From CAYXWM01 sp964468805 (GTDB lineage Bacteria; Bacillota; Clostridia; Lachnospirales; WRBF01), in NCBI GenBank assembly GCA_964468805.1, contig CAYXWM010000012.1, positions 1 to 51,394 of the forward strand: a stretch of DNA of 51,394 bases. The letters run 5' to 3'. The notes beneath the pieces were generated by a model. It did no database searches. It worked only from the letters and a program-made list of their open reading frames with translations, and had not been told where the DNA came from. Within the stretch, counting starts at the first letter, position 1; each line of letters starts with the position of its first letter. Shown piece after piece: positions 33,610 through 42,071 of the stretch. The position numbers were made by a program, and so were the translations under genes.

Positions 33610-33647
33610 AAGTCCCTCCTTGAGTGTGAGAAAATAAGATTAAGACC

Positions 33648-33685
33648 TTGGGGAAAACTTTTTCTGAAGAAAAAGTTTTCCCCAA
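33648..33685 (-). repeat. E-family hairpin repeat
   Basis: TTGGGGAAAACTTTTTC / GAAAAAGTTTTCCCCAA, perfect stem of about 17 bp. It has the family's conserved flank AAACCCCTTTCAAAAAGACT (33684 on), shared with 38650-38712. Confidence 0.75.
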
Positions 33686-33846
33686 ACCCCTTTCAAAAAG
33701 ACTTTATTAAAAAAGATAAAGTCTTGATGAAGAAATATTTTTTTCATCTGAACGAAATTAAGGTGAAATTCGTTCAGATTATACCGCGAAAAAGTTTTTC
33801 TCCCTCAAACTCCCTCTTTTAAGAAAGCCGAATATAGACATTAAAA

Positions 33847-33985
33847 TATAATACTTAATTTAAATTTAAGCAGTAACAAAGGCGTATATTCGCAGTGGTG
33901 AGCGACCGGTGTTTTAATAAAACGTAAGAGCGAACCGTTTACGAAGAATAGCTTTTGTTACTATTCCTTTTGCAATTAAGTATAA
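33847..33985. repeat. Palindromic repeat family A, copy A4
   Basis: Inverted orientation relative to A2. Tips TAATACTTAAT / ATTAAGTATA, arms CAGTAACAAAGGCGTATATT and AATAGCTTTTGTTACTATTC. Confidence 0.8.
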
Positions 33986-34019
33986 CTCTTGTATAAAACA
34001 AAATTAGATATTGGGCAAT

Positions 34020-34055
34020 TATAAGGGGAAACTTTTAAATAAGTTTCCCCTTATA
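34020..34055. repeat. E-family hairpin repeat
   Basis: Perfect 15-bp inverted repeat TATAAGGGGAAACTT / AAGTTTCCCCTTATA with a six-base loop, about 80 bases after the dehydrogenase stop. It may act as its terminator. Confidence 0.65.
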
Positions 34056-34134
34056 AACCGTTTATTTAATGATAAAGGCTTTATTGCGGTGGGGTAAGTT
34101 GAATATAAAGTATAAGGAAAGTTCTCCCCAAAAA

Positions 34135-35208
34135 TTACGGTATCAGAGCTACTTTTAAGTCGCCGTATTTACCGGAGGCGTATTCGAAGGCTTTTTCCCA
34201 TTCTTCCAAGGTGAAGGTGGTATTTATAACGCCGTCGGTTTTAAGGGTGCCTTTATTTATGCCGTCTATAACGTAAGGGAAGCAGTAGGGGCTAAGGTGG
34301 GCACCGAGAACGTCCAGTTCTTTTCTGTCGCCGATAATGGACCAGTCAAGAGTTGTGGGAGCACCGAAAACGGAAAATTCAACGAATCTGCCCAGTTTTC
34401 GTATCATAGCCATGCCTTGATTTACGCTAGCCGGGTGGCCTGTAGCTTCTATGTAAACGTCGCAGCCGTAGTCTTCTGTAAGTTTCATGATTTCGGCGAT
34501 AACGTCTGTTTTTGAGGGATTAAACACCAAATCCGCACCAAACTCCAGGGCTTTTTCCAAGCGGGAATCTACCATATCCAAAACGATTAAGAGTTTGGGG
34601 TTACGCAGACGAGCATAGGTAATCATACCAAGTCCCAAGGTTCCTGCACCGGAGAGTACCACAACATCTTCGGATTGGATGTCTGCTCTGTCCACGCAGT
34701 GTTTGGAGCAAGCGTAGGGTTCGATGAGGAGTGCCTTATCTAAGGATAAATCTTTGGGTACTTTATGTACAACGGCGTTTTTGGGTAATTTGACGTATTC
34801 CGCCATACCGCCGTTAACGTGGCTTTGGAAGCCGAAAATATCGTGAGGTTGGCACATCCAATATTGACCTTTTTTGCAGAAGCGGCATTCGTTGCAGGGT
34901 ACGATTTGGTCTACTGCAAGGCGATCGCCAAGTTCGTAGCCATTAACGTTTTCGCCCATGCAAACTACCACGCCCACGAATTCATGGCCCGGGATAAAGG
35001 GCGGTTTTACCCAAGAAGGTTGTTGGTCGTCGCCCCAGAACATAGAAGCACCATGCTGACATTTTAAATCACCGGCACAAACTCCGCAACCCTCAGTTTT
35101 AATAATAATATCGTCGGGGCCGCATTGGGGTGTTGGATATTCCTTTTCGAATCTATAATCGTTTACTCCGTAGGCTACCAGGGCACGCATTGTTTTTGGA
35201 TAACTCAT
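34135..35208 (-). CDS. Zinc-dependent polyol dehydrogenase (erythritol/threitol-dehydrogenase-like)
   Basis: A 357-residue medium-chain dehydrogenase that oxidises a sugar alcohol to a ketose with NAD(P)+. Catalytic zinc ligands Cys44 and His75-Glu76 (GHEF), structural zinc ligands Cys105, Cys108, Cys111 and Cys119, and the Rossmann loop GAGTLGLG are intact. The run KCQHGASMFWGDD and the block YWMCQPHDIFGF strongly recall the erythritol/L-threitol dehydrogenase (EltD-like) group. AAGGAGAG precedes the ATG. With the ribulokinase-like gene downstream and an RbsABC-type importer upstream, the simplest reading is oxidation of an imported tetritol or pentitol to a ketose that the kinase then phosphorylates. 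The exact polyol is not determined. Confidence 0.92.
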   Translation of the reverse strand: MSYPKTMRALVAYGVNDYRFEKEYPTPQCGPDDIIIKTEGCGVCAGDLKCQHGASMFWGDDQQPSWVKPPFIPGHEFVGVVVCMGENVNGYELGDRLAVDQIVPCNECRFCKKGQYWMCQPHDIFGFQSHVNGGMAEYVKLPKNAVVHKVPKDLSLDKALLIEPYACSKHCVDRADIQSEDVVVLSGAGTLGLGMITYARLRNPKLLIVLDMVDSRLEKALEFGADLVFNPSKTDVIAEIMKLTEDYGCDVYIEATGHPASVNQGMAMIRKLGRFVEFSVFGAPTTLDWSIIGDRKELDVLGAHLSPYCFPYVIDGINKGTLKTDGVINTTFTLEEWEKAFEYASGKYGDLKVALIP

Positions 35209-35247
35209 GATAATCTCTCCTTTGATTATTGAAAAGTGGTTTGTGTA

Positions 35248-36894
35248 TTATGATTTGGCTATTAATGTTGTTGAGTCTCTGTATTCTTTTGGGCTTATGC
35301 CCACGATTTTTTTGAATTGTGAGACGAAATATTTATAGTCGTTGTAGCCAACGGTATTGGCTATTTCGTAGACACGCATATCTGTTTCTTTCAGTAGTTC
35401 TTTGGATTTTTCTATGCGTACTTTTTTTAGGTATTCCATACAGGTGTTGCCTGTTTGTGCCTTGAAGATATTGCTTAGGTAACTTTGGGACAGATGGACT
35501 TGTTCGCAGAGGTCGTTTATAGACAGGTTTTTTTGGTAGTTTTCCTTGATATATTCTTTGGTTTTTGTTACCAAACGTTGGCGGTATGTAAATTCGCCTT
35601 CTTCAAGGCTGACCATATTTTCGGTAATTTCTGTGAGCATAACCTGCATAAACTTGCGGAGCACGTCCTCGGAGCAAATGGATTGGATTTGCTGTTCGGT
35701 ATTGTTTCCCACAAGGCGAGGAGCAACCCTGTTTACCAAATCGCCCAATCTGGAGCGAATGAGAAGGCATAGGGTACAGCAATAATTCTTGACCAAGCCT
35801 ACGCTTAGTTCTTGTTGGATAAAGGTATCAAACATGGTTTCTATAAGGGCTTTTACTTGTACGGAGTTGCCGCTTATCATTTGGTTAATAATGTTGCCGG
35901 CTTCTTCGGGGTAGTTTTTTATCCAACGGCTTTCGAAATCGTATTCGTAGCCTTCTTTAAAGAAGCAAATGCTGTCGTCCTTGTGAAAGAAACCTCTGTC
36001 CAAAGCCTTTTTGGCTTGCAGATAGGACTTGCCGATTTGGGTAAGCTTTGGGTAAGCCAAACCCACGCCGGCGTATATTCTTACGTTATATTGCTTGTAG
36101 AGGATGTTTTTTATATGGAAAACTATGTTGGTCAGGTATCTGTCTGCCATGACTTTCAGGTCTTTTTCGTTTTCCGGGCAAAAAAGTATGATAATTTCTT
36201 GGAAACCTCGGGTTGCCACAAAGGTATTGCCGGCGTTGGTAAGGATTTCGTTAATGATATTTTTATAGGCATAGACCATAAGGTTTTTGGTCCAGTCCTT
36301 CCAAACTTCATCTGCGTTTTCTATGGAAATAACGGATACGGCGTAAAAACTTCCGCTAAGGTCAAGCTCCAGATATTCCATGCGTTCTTCCGGGGCATCC
36401 GGCGGCTCGGACTCGTCTATAAGGGAGAGAAAAAAATCCTCACGGAGTTTTTCCAGCCCTTCGCTAAGTTTATTGCCCATGGCGAAAAGTTTGTTTTTGT
36501 CTGCAAGCTTGTTGTCTAACTTTTCCTTAACTCGGCTGAAGCAATCTATGAACTTTTTCTTGTCCGTGGGTTTTAGGAGATACTCGAAGACCCCTTGTTT
36601 TATGGCTTCTCTGGCGTATTCAAAGTCTGAATAACCGCTTAGTATCACTATTTCTATATTGGGGTATTTAGCCCTTACGGACTTTGCCAAGGCTATGCCG
36701 TCCATAACGGGCATACGAATATCGGTCAGGAGTACGTCCGGTTGGGCAGAGTCTATGTTTGACAATGCCTGTTGACCGTTGCAGGCTTCGAAGACTATTT
36801 CAAAGCCCAATTCGTTCCAAGGTATACTTTTAGAGATACCCCTGCGGATTATTTCCTCGTCCTCTGCTATCATAAGATTATACATCTGTATCAC
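35248..36894 (-). CDS. YesN-type response regulator (REC + AraC HTH)
   Basis: A 548-residue DNA-binding response regulator. The receiver domain (about 6-125) has acidic Glu11/Asp12, phosphoacceptor Asp58 (LLTDIRMPVMDG) and Lys107 in LLKPTDK. A central region of about 300 residues follows, then a C-terminal AraC-type double helix-turn-helix (about 440-545: LSINDLCEQVHLSQSYLSNIF and VGYNDYKYFVSQFKKIVGISPKEYR). This is the YesN architecture that pairs with YesM kinases. The gene overlaps the intact kinase by 17 bases. The start is either GTG 36894, with AGGA six bases before, or ATG 36885. It is the only response regulator in the cluster and presumably activates the transport and catabolic genes. 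Confidence 0.94.
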   Translation of the reverse strand: MIQMYNLMIAEDEEIIRRGISKSIPWNELGFEIVFEACNGQQALSNIDSAQPDVLLTDIRMPVMDGIALAKSVRAKYPNIEIVILSGYSDFEYAREAIKQGVFEYLLKPTDKKKFIDCFSRVKEKLDNKLADKNKLFAMGNKLSEGLEKLREDFFLSLIDESEPPDAPEERMEYLELDLSGSFYAVSVISIENADEVWKDWTKNLMVYAYKNIINEILTNAGNTFVATRGFQEIIILFCPENEKDLKVMADRYLTNIVFHIKNILYKQYNVRIYAGVGLAYPKLTQIGKSYLQAKKALDRGFFHKDDSICFFKEGYEYDFESRWIKNYPEEAGNIINQMISGNSVQVKALIETMFDTFIQQELSVGLVKNYCCTLCLLIRSRLGDLVNRVAPRLVGNNTEQQIQSICSEDVLRKFMQVMLTEITENMVSLEEGEFTYRQRLVTKTKEYIKENYQKNLSINDLCEQVHLSQSYLSNIFKAQTGNTCMEYLKKVRIEKSKELLKETDMRVYEIANTVGYNDYKYFVSQFKKIVGISPKEYRDSTTLIAKS

Positions 36895-38617
36895 CGCCGT
36901 TCCTAACGGGAATCACTATACGAGTTGTAGTACCTTCTCGGTATTTGCTTTCCATTTTGATGCCGTATTGGTCGCCGTAATAAATTTGCAGGCGTTGGTT
37001 TACATTACGCAGACCTACACTGTGACGTCTGAATCCGTCCGGTTTGTGTAAGTCGTTGAGTAAAGCCTCCAGTTCGCTTTCGTCTATGCCCATGCCGTTG
37101 TCGCTGATTTCGAATATAACGCTGTCCTCGGACATTTTGCCACGAATGGTAATCAAGCCGCCTTTTTCGGTGTCTTTAAAGCCGTGGACTATGGTATTTT
37201 CTATTATGGGTTGCAAAATCAGCTTTACGGTTTTACAGCCGATGATTTGCTCGTCTATATCCCATTTAACATCGAACCGGTCTCCCAAAAGTGTTTTTTG
37301 CAGATAAATATATGACTTGATGTTCAGCAGTTCTCTTTCTATGGGAATAAATATGGACGTGGAATCCGTACTGGTTTTAAAGAAACTGCCCAAGACCGTA
37401 ACCATTTCGGAAATATCGTCACTGCCGCCAAGTTGAGCCATCCAGAATATGGTATCCAAAACATTGTAAAGAAAATGGGGATTTATTTGCTGTTGCAAAG
37501 CGTTTAGTTCCAGTTCCTTTATTTTGAATTCCAGTTCATGCTCGCTGATTTTCTTTAGGTAAACGGTTTCAATTAAGTTTCTCAAGCGTTTTACCATGGC
37601 GTTAAATTCGTTGTTCAGCAGGGCGTTTTCATCGTCCGGGTTTGAGGGTTCTTCCTTTAGGGTAAGAATTTCTCCCAAATGCTCGTCTCTGCCCAGTTTA
37701 TCCATTTTCTCCAAAAGCTCATCGGCAGGTTGGGTTATACTGTCGGACAGAGCCTTTAACAAAATCATCAATAAGGGCAGGGCTATAATGCCCACAATAA
37801 AGATGATGAAAACCACGGTGAAAACTTGGCTTCTGTGCTCTGTTTTAAAGATGTTGTAAATAATGAAGTTGTTTACCGTAACGGTATCCTCATAGGTATA
37901 GGCCGGGGTAGGAATATTCTTGCCCGGCAGGGTTTCGTCCGGGTGAATAACCGCTGTACCGTTACTGTCGGTAATAATCATTTCCTGAACGGATTGGGAA
38001 ATAAAAGCCTTGCAAACTTGGTTTAGATAATGCAGATTTATTCCGGCTACGGCAATAGCGGAGTCGGGTTGGTCGTAGCGAAGCTTGATTTTTTTTGCAA
38101 GGAGCATATAAGCAACGTTGTTCCGCGTTGTTATTCTCACGGTAATATCTTCGTCGGATACATAATCAAACAGATTATCCAGTTCATCCACGTCTATTAC
38201 CGGAAGACCTACATAGAACAGGTCCTTCTTTTCCGTGTAAATTATGGCACAGTCTATGCCCTTGCTTTTGCCGGTTACGGAACGGATGGTGTTTTCGATT
38301 TGACGGGATAGGGTGGATTTGCGGTAGCCTTGGTTATGGGTATAGTTGTAAACGTCGGCGAGAATGTCGCTGTCTTTGGAGAAGCTTTCGAAAGTGCCGT
38401 AATACAATTCGAATAACCGGTTAACGCTAACCACGGATTGCCTTGAATAGTTTTTGGCATATTCAAGATTTTTGTATTTAAAGTCATTGTCGGCACTGTT
38501 GACTATAAAGGTGCTCATAACCAAAAAGGGCACCAGAGAAACGGCAACGAACGCCAATATTAACCGCCGTTTAACCGGCATGGACCTTAAAAATTTTTGG
38601 ATATGCCACTTCTTCAA
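36878..38617 (-). CDS. YesM-type sensor histidine kinase (intact)
   Basis: A 579-residue membrane kinase. Transmembrane helix 1 is at about 19-40, an extracytoplasmic Cache-like domain at about 42-262, helix 2 at about 266-288, then a HAMP-like linker, the His_kinase domain with phosphoacceptor His381 (QQQINPHFLYN) and a HATPase_c domain. The N box (PIIENTIVHG, Asn474), G1 box (DNGMG, Asp506) and G2 box (VGLRNVNQRL) are all intact, so it should autophosphorylate. The predicted start is TTG 38617 after GGGTTAGG; ATG 38581 is an alternative. It sits directly upstream of, and overlaps, the response regulator. It is paired with a second, degenerate kinase gene. Confidence 0.94.
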   Translation of the reverse strand: MKKWHIQKFLRSMPVKRRLILAFVAVSLVPFLVMSTFIVNSADNDFKYKNLEYAKNYSRQSVVSVNRLFELYYGTFESFSKDSDILADVYNYTHNQGYRKSTLSRQIENTIRSVTGKSKGIDCAIIYTEKKDLFYVGLPVIDVDELDNLFDYVSDEDITVRITTRNNVAYMLLAKKIKLRYDQPDSAIAVAGINLHYLNQVCKAFISQSVQEMIITDSNGTAVIHPDETLPGKNIPTPAYTYEDTVTVNNFIIYNIFKTEHRSQVFTVVFIIFIVGIIALPLLMILLKALSDSITQPADELLEKMDKLGRDEHLGEILTLKEEPSNPDDENALLNNEFNAMVKRLRNLIETVYLKKISEHELEFKIKELELNALQQQINPHFLYNVLDTIFWMAQLGGSDDISEMVTVLGSFFKTSTDSTSIFIPIERELLNIKSYIYLQKTLLGDRFDVKWDIDEQIIGCKTVKLILQPIIENTIVHGFKDTEKGGLITIRGKMSEDSVIFEISDNGMGIDESELEALLNDLHKPDGFRRHSVGLRNVNQRLQIYYGDQYGIKMESKYREGTTTRIVIPVRNGGDTDV

Positions 38618-38649
38618 AACCTAACCCGCTTTCTTGTGAGTTATAAACC

Positions 38650-38712
38650 TTGAGGGAAACTTTTTCTGAAGAAAAAGTTTCCCTCAAACTCCCTTCAAAA
38701 AGACTTTAATAT
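38650..38712 (-). repeat. E-family hairpin repeat with conserved flank
   Basis: Perfect 17-bp stem TTGAGGGAAACTTTTTC / GAAAAAGTTTCCCTCAA (38650-38686), then CTCCCTTCAAAAAGACTTTA. It fills the 105-bp gap between the two kinase genes. Confidence 0.75.
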
Positions 38713-38722
38713 AAAATATATT

Positions 38723-40516
38723 TTAACTTGTGGGAAAATAATCTACGTCCGGTGGATTATCAAACATGGGCATTTTTATAAGGATGTATTTACCGGTTTC
38801 GTCGGCGGCGGTTCCTTGAATGCCTTGTATGCCGAATTTGTCACCGAAATATAGTTGCAACCTTTGCCTTACGTTGTCTATGCCCGGGAAGCGGACGGTT
38901 GTATCTTCCGGCAGGGTTTGAATGTTTTCTCCGCTCATTTTTACTGTGAGGCAGTCCCCAAGGAAGATGTCTATGTCTATTTTTATAAGGGAATCTGTTT
39001 TTTCTGCGGAGAAGGTAATAATGTCCTCGATTATGGGCTGGAAGGTAGGCTTTATAATAAACAACGAAAAACAGCTTGGTTCTACATTCCAGGTTAAGGA
39101 TATTCGGTCGGAGAACCTTTTGTTTTGGAGCAAGAGATAATTGCTTACGTTGTCAATTTCTCGTTCTACGGTTATGTATTCTCTGCCCTTGTTGATTATG
39201 GAGCGGAAATAATTACCTAAAGCCGTTACCATTTCGCTGATTTCCTCGTTGCCTTGAATTTGACCGCTCCAGTATATGACTTCCAGAGTGTTGTAAAGGA
39301 AGTGGGGATTGATTTGTTGCTGGAGTAAGGAAAGCTCGGCTTCGTTTTTGTATATTTCCAACTGCTTATTTTTAAGCTCGGCTCGATAGTTATCTTCTAT
39401 CAATGCAGAGAGGCGTTGGTTCATTTTATTGAAGCCTATGGCAAGTTTGGAGTATTCATCGTCTGCGGACATTACTTCTCCGGAAACGGATTTTGCATCG
39501 TCACGCATGGCATTTACCAATTCGCTGACCGGTTTTGAGATGCTTTTAGTTACTATCATGGACAGTGCCAAAGAAAGCAGTATCAAGACCAAGCAGACCA
39601 CGGAAATAATAACTATGTTGTTCATGGTGCTTTCCATAAGGCTGGGAAAGGACATTACGTTTATTACCAACCATTCGTTGCCCGGTAGAACCCCGTAAGT
39701 TATAAGCTGATTTGATAGGCGAAAATAGCGGGTTCTGTTGCCGCTTTTTTCTATTTGGTTTATGTTGGACATAATTTCGTAGTCCATGGGGGTTCCTGCC
39801 ATGCTGCTGTCCGGATGGGAGATTATCAACCCATGGCTGTCGGCTATAATTATGTTTGAGGAGTTGGTTACGGTGTTGCTTTTGCAAACCTCGTCCAGAT
39901 AGTCTCTTTTTATGGAAAGAAAGAGATTGCCGTAATAGGCATAGCCGTAAAACAGTTTTTTGGAAAGGATTACATAGGTGTCGGAGTCTAATTTTGTTTC
40001 TTTGGGAGAAGTAATCCAAAGTATGGCGTTTGATATGGAATTATCGGTTTGTTGGATAATTTGGGAGTCTTCATTACCGCTTGTTATGGGTGTGTTGAAG
40101 TAGAAGCGGGTGTTGAGCGGAGTACTTGCTTCTACGGTGTCTATATTTTTATTGGAGCCGAAAATGCTGCCGAAGGTTAGGCGCATACGGTTTTCGATTT
40201 GCTCTCGTTGGGTAAAGTTTGCATAGTCGTAGTTCATAAGGTCCGTAAGGGTACGAATGTCACCGGAGACTCGTTCAAACCTTTCCACAAAGTCGTTTAG
40301 ATAGACAGAAAGACTGTTAACAAGCTGGGAGGTAATATTAACCGAATAATCAACTGCCTTTTTTTCCATGAAATAATAAGTTGCCAAAGTTGAAAAAAAA
40401 CTCACTGCAAGCACAGAAAGCAAAGATGTTACCAAAAACACCCAGGTTAATCTTTTCTTTATACGAGTTTTTCTTAATATCGGAACCAGAAAGTTGCCAA
40501 ACAAGTTTTTTTTCAC
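38723..40516 (-). CDS. YesM-type histidine kinase homologue with degenerate ATPase domain
   Basis: About 597 residues (residue numbers here count from the longer GTG start at 40525). Helix 1 is at about 28-52, an extracytoplasmic Cache-like domain at about 55-300, helix 2 at about 303-325, then a HAMP-like segment. The phosphoacceptor region LLQQQINPHFLYNTLE (His408) is conserved. The ATPase domain is not: the N-box Asn is Asp501 (PIIEDIITFS) and the DxGxG box is replaced by MSGEN (530-534). Only the G2-like GIDNVRQRLQLYFGD remains. It probably cannot bind ATP and may serve as a phosphorylatable or sensory partner of the intact kinase. GTG 40516 is preferred because AAGGTG lies four bases upstream. 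Confidence 0.92.
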   Translation of the reverse strand: MKKNLFGNFLVPILRKTRIKKRLTWVFLVTSLLSVLAVSFFSTLATYYFMEKKAVDYSVNITSQLVNSLSVYLNDFVERFERVSGDIRTLTDLMNYDYANFTQREQIENRMRLTFGSIFGSNKNIDTVEASTPLNTRFYFNTPITSGNEDSQIIQQTDNSISNAILWITSPKETKLDSDTYVILSKKLFYGYAYYGNLFLSIKRDYLDEVCKSNTVTNSSNIIIADSHGLIISHPDSSMAGTPMDYEIMSNINQIEKSGNRTRYFRLSNQLITYGVLPGNEWLVINVMSFPSLMESTMNNIVIISVVCLVLILLSLALSMIVTKSISKPVSELVNAMRDDAKSVSGEVMSADDEYSKLAIGFNKMNQRLSALIEDNYRAELKNKQLEIYKNEAELSLLQQQINPHFLYNTLEVIYWSGQIQGNEEISEMVTALGNYFRSIINKGREYITVEREIDNVSNYLLLQNKRFSDRISLTWNVEPSCFSLFIIKPTFQPIIEDIITFSAEKTDSLIKIDIDIFLGDCLTVKMSGENIQTLPEDTTVRFPGIDNVRQRLQLYFGDKFGIQGIQGTAADETGKYILIKMPMFDNPPDVDYFPTS

Positions 40517-40525
40517 ACCGGACAC

Positions 40526-40723
40526 CTTAAAGAATAAAAATAATAAAATCTTGAGGGATAAAGCCCTTTTTGCAACGGCGAATAAAGGTTTTCAACTTCA
40601 TACCAATTCCATTTAAATAGTAAGCAAAGTATGGAATTAGTCATAAACTTCCTCTTTCCAAAAAAGCCGAATATAATGCATGTATTAAATTTAATAACAG
40701 AGTTACCAATTCGTTTTTGATTA
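40526..40723. repeat. Degenerate E hairpin plus short D-type repeat
   Basis: 40551-40590 is a decayed E element (TTGAGGGATAAAGCCCTTTTT, imperfect right arm). 40600-40643 is a 44-bp element with D-family tips (ATACCAATTCCAT / ATGGAATTAGTC) but no D interior, followed by the E-type flank CCTCTTTCCAAAAAAGCCGA. Confidence 0.55.
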
Positions 40724-41806
40724 TTACTTATGTTTAAAGCCCCAGTCGTTTAGGGCTATGTTGCCCCAGTGTTTTGGGTCGGAGCAGTTGTTTATGTCCA
40801 TGACATAGGGCGGTATAACAGCTTGGTAGCCTTGGGCGTTTGAGATAACGGTATAGGTTTCCCAGTAGCTGTTTTCGTTTTTAATCTCGCCGGTGGGTAT
40901 ATCCTGACCTTTGAAGATGTATTTGTCCAGCATTTCTATGGTGATTTTTCCGTAACTTATGGCATCCTGGACTATGGTTGCATCGTAGAATTTTTCTTTG
41001 AGACCTTCTATGGAGCCGGGGTCGCCGTCTATGGTTACGAAAATAATATGATCTTCGTCGCCTATGGGCTTCCACAGGTTATTGTCTTTCAATGCCTGAA
41101 CCAAGCCTCGGCTTTGATGGTCGCTGGAGCAGTGGACGGCATCTATTTTTGTTGTTGATAGTGTATTGCTTAAATTTTTATAAATAATATCGGGGTCGCC
41201 TTTTCCCGGCTCGGCTATGTAGGTGACTTCGGGGTATTGAGAAAGAACGGATTCAAAGCCCTGTTTGCGTAGATTCCAAGCATGGCTGGATAAGTCGTTG
41301 TAGGCATTGTAGACCACGCCCATGGGCTTGCCGTATTTTTCTTTCAGTCGTTTTACTATTTCCTCTGCCGCCATTTTTCCTGCCAGCATATTGTCAAAAG
41401 TTACGGTGAGCATAACCTTGCCGCCTATAGCCGGAGTATCCACCACGCAGACGGGTATGCCCTGCTCGTTTGCCTTTTCTATGCCGAAAGAAAGGGTGTC
41501 GCTGTTTATGGGGTTGGTTATAATGGCGGAGGGTTTGCCGGAGATTAGATTTATAAGCTGATTATTTTGCTTAACATGGTCATAATCCGAAACCACAGCT
41601 TCATAATTCCAACCTCGGTTTTTGGTTTCCATTTCCAAAGCCGCATTAACTATAATATAGAAATAGGAATTAATGCTTTTGTTGGCAAAGGCTATAACAG
41701 TAGAAGGCTTTTCCTCCGGCGGAACTTCCTCCGGAGCAACCTCTTGACATGAAGTCAATAAAAATAACTGTATTATAGCTGTTATACAAATAAAAATCTT
41801 CTTCAT
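40724..41806 (-). CDS. Sugar-binding lipoprotein (periplasmic-binding-protein family), second copy
   Basis: A 360-residue type I periplasmic-binding protein (RbsB/Peripla_BP_4 family). The signal peptide ends in lipobox LTSC (Cys20), so it is a membrane-anchored lipoprotein. It is a clear paralogue of the protein at 45220-46374: both have VDTP, TFDN/AFDN, AAEEIVKRLKEKYG, LRKQGFE/LRKEGFE, DAVHC, IIFVTIDG/VIFVTIDG, and end YVxPPYVMD then HWGxIA. It is encoded next to the two sensor kinases rather than next to the transporter, so it may present the sugar to the kinases, or be an alternative binding protein with other specificity. The ribosome site is weak (GGGTG). Confidence 0.93.
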   Translation of the reverse strand: MKKIFICITAIIQLFLLTSCQEVAPEEVPPEEKPSTVIAFANKSINSYFYIIVNAALEMETKNRGWNYEAVVSDYDHVKQNNQLINLISGKPSAIITNPINSDTLSFGIEKANEQGIPVCVVDTPAIGGKVMLTVTFDNMLAGKMAAEEIVKRLKEKYGKPMGVVYNAYNDLSSHAWNLRKQGFESVLSQYPEVTYIAEPGKGDPDIIYKNLSNTLSTTKIDAVHCSSDHQSRGLVQALKDNNLWKPIGDEDHIIFVTIDGDPGSIEGLKEKFYDATIVQDAISYGKITIEMLDKYIFKGQDIPTGEIKNENSYWETYTVISNAQGYQAVIPPYVMDINNCSDPKHWGNIALNDWGFKHK

Positions 41807-41957
41807 GCCAACACCCGAAATATAGCGGTTTAAGATATAAGGTATTAAAATCGATTACAATTAATCCTTAAAATTCGGCTGAATTGTAATTGGTTTTTGT
41901 TTTACTTATGTTAAACCACAATAGTATTTGTTTTTAGTGTAAATAAACAAAACACCG

Positions 41958-41991
41958 GAGGAAAACTTCTTGGTGATAACAAGTTTTCCTC
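41958..41991. repeat. E-like hairpin between permease and second binding-protein gene
   Basis: GAGGAAAACTT (41958-41968) / AAGTTTTCCTC (41981-41991) with TTG/CAA inner pairing. It lies about 80 bases after the permease stop. Confidence 0.55.
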
Positions 41992-42071
41992 ATATCCGGG
42001 TATTTGTTTTCCGTATTATCGTGTTATTTAACCATTTTACCGGTTTTTCGACATTCCGGCTATATTTTTTA

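Larger units (their letters stand above)
33610..34134. other. 525-bp gap between dehydrogenase and kinase genes filled with repeats
   Basis: It contains an E hairpin (33648-33685), the right half of another E element (about 33797-33835), repeat A4 (33847-33985) and a third E hairpin (34020-34055). No gene or clear promoter is seen, so whether the kinase is co-transcribed with the dehydrogenase is uncertain. Confidence 0.55.

Noticed and set aside
35812..36519. 235-codon plus-strand frame
   Set aside because: Antisense shadow of the response regulator gene, rich in Phe/Val as expected from reversed codons.
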